Source of the DNA: Halioxenophilus sp033283405
Lineage (GTDB): Bacteria > Pseudomonadota > Gammaproteobacteria > Pseudomonadales > Cellvibrionaceae
Assembly (NCBI RefSeq): GCF_033283405.1
Contig: NZ_JAWMQR010000001.1
Coordinates: forward strand, 496,001 to 560,000
Reading direction: 5' to 3'
DNA length: 64,000 nt
A program made the translations under genes and the position numbers. Of the stretch, positions 61,571 through 64,000 are shown one piece after another (the stretch's first letter is position 1; every line of letters starts with the position of its first letter). The notes below the pieces were generated by a model that ran no database searches, had not been told where the DNA came from, and saw only the letters and a list, made by a program, of their open reading frames with translations.

Positions 61571-62362
61571 ATGACAGAAGCAACATTAAAGGTAGCTATC
61601 GACAACCGGGGCGTGGCTACCGTAACCATGAACCGCCCCGAAAAACACAACGCCTTCGACGACTCGGTCATTGCCGAACTGACCAACGCGTTTAATGAAC
61701 TCGCCGGTAATCCCGAAGTACGCGTGATGGTGTTGGCGGCTGAAGGCAAGAGCTTCTCCGCCGGTGCTGACCTCGGTTGGATGAAGCGTATGGCCAGTTA
61801 CAGCTACGACGAGAACCTGCGCGATGCCAATGCTCTGGCCGGTATGCTGAAAACATTAAACACACTGCCTTTCCCAACCATCGCCCGCGTCCAAGGTGCA
61901 GCCTTTGGTGGTGCCGTTGGCTTGGTGAGCTGCTGTGATATGGCGGTAGCCGGGCCCAAGGCCAGCTTCTCGTTAAGTGAAGTCAAAATCGGTTTAATTC
62001 CCGCCACGATCAGCCCCTATGTCATTGCCGCCATCGGCGCCCGCGCAGCCCGGCGCTATTTTGTTACCGCCGAGCGGTTCAGTGCCGAAAGCGCACTGCA
62101 ACTGGGCTTGGTGAGTGAGTTGGTAGAGGCCGAGGCGATGGATGCAACCATCACTCAACTCGTGGATGCCCTGCTGGCCAATAGCCCGGCGGCCATCCTC
62201 GCCGCCAAAAAACTGGTGCTGGACGTGGATAACCAAGTCATCACCGATGAGCTGATTAAAGATACCAGCGAACGTATCGCTGCCATTCGTGTATCCCCAG
62301 AGGGGCAGGAAGGTTTAACCGCCTTCCTCGAAAAACGACCAGCGACCTGGGTTAAAGGGTAG
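61571..62362 (+). CDS. liuC: methylglutaconyl-CoA hydratase (enoyl-CoA hydratase family)
   Basis: Hydrates 3-methylglutaconyl-CoA to HMG-CoA in leucine breakdown. The 263-residue crotonase-fold protein has oxyanion-hole segments KSFSAGADLGWMKRMASYS and QGAAFGGAVGLVSCCDMAVA, and FSLSEVKIGLIPATISPYVI. The DLGWMKRM sequence is typical of LiuC, and its place between liuB and liuD confirms the assignment. The Glu at the first catalytic position of broad-range crotonases is replaced by Gly-Ala, as often seen in this group. Confidence 0.92.
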   Translation: MTEATLKVAIDNRGVATVTMNRPEKHNAFDDSVIAELTNAFNELAGNPEVRVMVLAAEGKSFSAGADLGWMKRMASYSYDENLRDANALAGMLKTLNTLPFPTIARVQGAAFGGAVGLVSCCDMAVAGPKASFSLSEVKIGLIPATISPYVIAAIGARAARRYFVTAERFSAESALQLGLVSELVEAEAMDATITQLVDALLANSPAAILAAKKLVLDVDNQVITDELIKDTSERIAAIRVSPEGQEGLTAFLEKRPATWVKG

Positions 62363-62372
62363 GAGAGCCAGA

Positions 62373-64000
62373 ATGTTTAACAAAATCCTGATCGCAAACC
62401 GCGGCGAGATTGCCTGCCGCGTGATAAAAACGGCCCGTAAACTGGGTATAGCCACTGTTGCTGTCTACTCAGATGCGGACGCCAACGCCCTGCATGTGGC
62501 CATGGCCGACGAGGCCGTCCACATTGGAGCCGCCCCTTCCAGAGAGTCCTACCTGCTTATCGAGCGTGTGATTGCCGCCGCCAAACAGACCGGTGCCGAA
62601 GCGATTCACCCGGGTTATGGCTTTTTGAGTGAGAACGCCGAATTCTGCCGTGCCTGTGCTGAGAATGGCATTGTCTTTATTGGCCCCCCGGTGGGTGCCA
62701 TTGAAGCCATGGGCTCCAAATCCGCCGCCAAACGTATTATGGAAGCGGCCGATGTGCCTCTGGTGCCCGGCTACCACGGTGAAGATCAAGATCCAGCGCT
62801 GCTTAAGCAGGCCGCCAACGATATGGGTTACCCGGTACTGTTGAAGGCGACCGCCGGTGGCGGCGGTAAAGGTATGCGACAAATTTGGAGCGAAAAGGAG
62901 TTCGACGAGGGGCTGGCGGCGGCCAAGCGTGAGGCCATGAACGGCTTTGGCGACGACCGAATGCTGGTAGAAAAATACCTGACCAAACCTCGCCACGTTG
63001 AGATTCAGGTGTTCTGCGATCAACTCGGCAACGGTGTATTCCTGGCGGAGCGCGATTGCTCGGTTCAGCGCCGTCACCAAAAAGTGATCGAAGAGGCACC
63101 GGCACCCGGTGTGGATAGCGAACTGCGCAGCAAAATGGGCGAAGCCGCACTGCAGGCCGCGAAAGCGATCGACTATGTGGGCGCGGGTACCGTGGAGTTC
63201 CTGCTCGATGAAGATGGCTCTTTCTACTTTATGGAGATGAACACCCGTCTGCAGGTGGAACACCCCGTCACCGAGATGATCACCGGCCAGGATCTGGTCG
63301 AGTGGCAGCTGCGCGTTGCCTACGGTGAAACCCTGCCATTAAGCCAAGAGCAGGTGCCGATCAATGGCCACGCCTTTGAAGCGCGAATCTATGCCGAAGA
63401 CCCTAACAACGACTTCCTGCCGGTAACCGGTACTCTCTCCTTCCTGCAACCGCCGGAGGAGAATAGCCATGTGCGGGTCGATACCGGTGTGTTACAGGGC
63501 GATGAGGTGAGCGTCTTCTACGACCCGATGATTGCCAAGCTGATTGTTTGGGATGAAGACCGTGAAAAAGCACTGCGCCGTTTAGGCAAGGCGTTAAGTG
63601 AATACCGTATCAGTGGGATGACCACCAACGTCGATTTCCTATACAACCTGGCCACCTGCGAGCCCTTCCAGAAAGCGGAGTTGGATACCGGTTTTATCGG
63701 CAAACACCATGAGAAGATCTTCCACGACGGCGAAGCCGATATCGCCAGCGCGACGGCGCTGGCTGGCCTCTATCTGGTATTGCGCCGGGCGCAGGATGCC
63801 ACCACCAGTGTTAGCGCCCAACGCGACGCCAACTCGCCCTGGAACTTCAGCAACGCCTGGCGTCTGAACGAGCCCCACATCCATCAGTTCGAGTTGGAAT
63901 TGATGGGCCAAAACTACCCAATTGTTATCGAGCAGTTGGGTGAGGGCTGTGCGGTTAGCTACAACATCACCGCCGCCGGTAAGACCGTGCGCGCCCAAGG
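62373..64000 (+). CDS. liuD: methylcrotonoyl-CoA carboxylase, biotin carboxylase/carrier (alpha) subunit (partial)
   Basis: ATP-dependent carboxylation of biotin for LiuB. The frame starts at an ATG at 62373 behind AGGAGAG and runs off the right edge after 542 codons without a stop. Visible: ANRGEIACRVIKTARKLGI, HPGYGFLSENAEFCRACAEN, the ATP-grasp loop KATAGGGGKGMRQI, MEMNTRLQVEHPVTEMI, and EARIYAEDPNNDFLPVTGT. The BT linker region has begun. The C-terminal biotinyl domain (AMKM) is beyond the window, as the full protein is about 660-670 residues. It begins 10 bp after the liuC stop. Confidence 0.94.
   Translation, partial: MFNKILIANRGEIACRVIKTARKLGIATVAVYSDADANALHVAMADEAVHIGAAPSRESYLLIERVIAAAKQTGAEAIHPGYGFLSENAEFCRACAENGIVFIGPPVGAIEAMGSKSAAKRIMEAADVPLVPGYHGEDQDPALLKQAANDMGYPVLLKATAGGGGKGMRQIWSEKEFDEGLAAAKREAMNGFGDDRMLVEKYLTKPRHVEIQVFCDQLGNGVFLAERDCSVQRRHQKVIEEAPAPGVDSELRSKMGEAALQAAKAIDYVGAGTVEFLLDEDGSFYFMEMNTRLQVEHPVTEMITGQDLVEWQLRVAYGETLPLSQEQVPINGHAFEARIYAEDPNNDFLPVTGTLSFLQPPEENSHVRVDTGVLQGDEVSVFYDPMIAKLIVWDEDREKALRRLGKALSEYRISGMTTNVDFLYNLATCEPFQKAELDTGFIGKHHEKIFHDGEADIASATALAGLYLVLRRAQDATTSVSAQRDANSPWNFSNAWRLNEPHIHQFELELMGQNYPIVIEQLGEGCAVSYNITAAGKTVRAQ

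Noticed and set aside
62469..63263. 264-codon open frame on the minus strand
   Set aside because: It lies inside liuD, whose plus-strand translation is clearly a biotin carboxylase. The antisense frame has no recognisable motif and is a shadow of strong codon bias.

Overview
The window looks like a chromosome segment of a marine gammaproteobacterium of the Cellvibrionales/Pseudomonadales type. This is inferred from Pseudomonas-like gene order (holB-pilZ-tatD; cspD/clpS-clpA/infA-bpt-aat-trxB/ftsK-lolA-rarA-crcB-serS-cobA; rluE-nudJ-mnmA-hflD-purB-roxA) combined with branched-chain amino acid catabolic clusters and a large TonB-dependent receptor. It was not tested by any search. I found no rRNA, tRNA, CRISPR array, insertion sequence or prophage. 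Both window ends cut genes: an rluA-type gene on the left and liuD on the right.

Layout. 1-7.2 kb: housekeeping genes (rluA partial, holB, pilZ, tatD, a MJ1255-type glycosyltransferase with a PAP2 phosphatase, an all-alpha dUTPase, mdh, bcp). 7.2-13.6 kb: a GAF/AraC regulator behind a long leader, a yajC without secDF, then a group with a sulfur theme (D-cysteine desulfhydrase, TauE/SafE exporter, CysB, a CxxC mini-thioredoxin). 13.6-22 kb: pabB, a small Rieske protein, and the minus-strand operon rluE-nudJ-mnmA-hflD-purB-roxA-GNAT. 22-28.7 kb: the N-degron neighbourhood, with both aminoacyl-transferases (bpt, aat), the adaptor (clpS) and the unfoldase (clpA) around cspD, infA and trxB. 29-36 kb: ftsK-lolA-rarA-crcB-serS-cobA. 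36-41.5 kb: a chemotaxis receptor with a FliA-like promoter, a small basic protein, glutathione reductase, a sterol-desaturase-fold protein and an AraC regulator.

41.6-46.6 kb is a valine catabolic cluster (mmsA, acyl-CoA dehydrogenase, 3-hydroxyisobutyryl-CoA hydrolase, mmsB) beside its probable AraC regulator. 59.4-64 kb is the leucine/isovalerate cluster (liuR-liuB-liuC-liuD) with a LiuR-like operator in the promoter. Between them lies the accessory part: a lone tyrosine recombinase (47.2-48.5 kb), an ORF-less 1.5 kb stretch, and a seven-gene set (49.97-59.26 kb) encoding a CaiB/BaiF CoA-transferase, two SDRs, a SnoaL/NTF2-like protein, a double beta-propeller of SMP-30 type, a two-domain hot-dog dehydratase and a TonB-dependent receptor.

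The accessory set reads as outer-membrane uptake plus CoA-linked breakdown of an unknown, possibly cyclic or lactone-forming substrate. It has no CoA ligase, acyl-CoA dehydrogenase, thiolase or regulator of its own in the window. It is the best candidate for an undescribed pathway. Several palindromes and promoter-like sequences in its gaps suggest dedicated control. All functions here rest on motif reading and family knowledge, not on searches.
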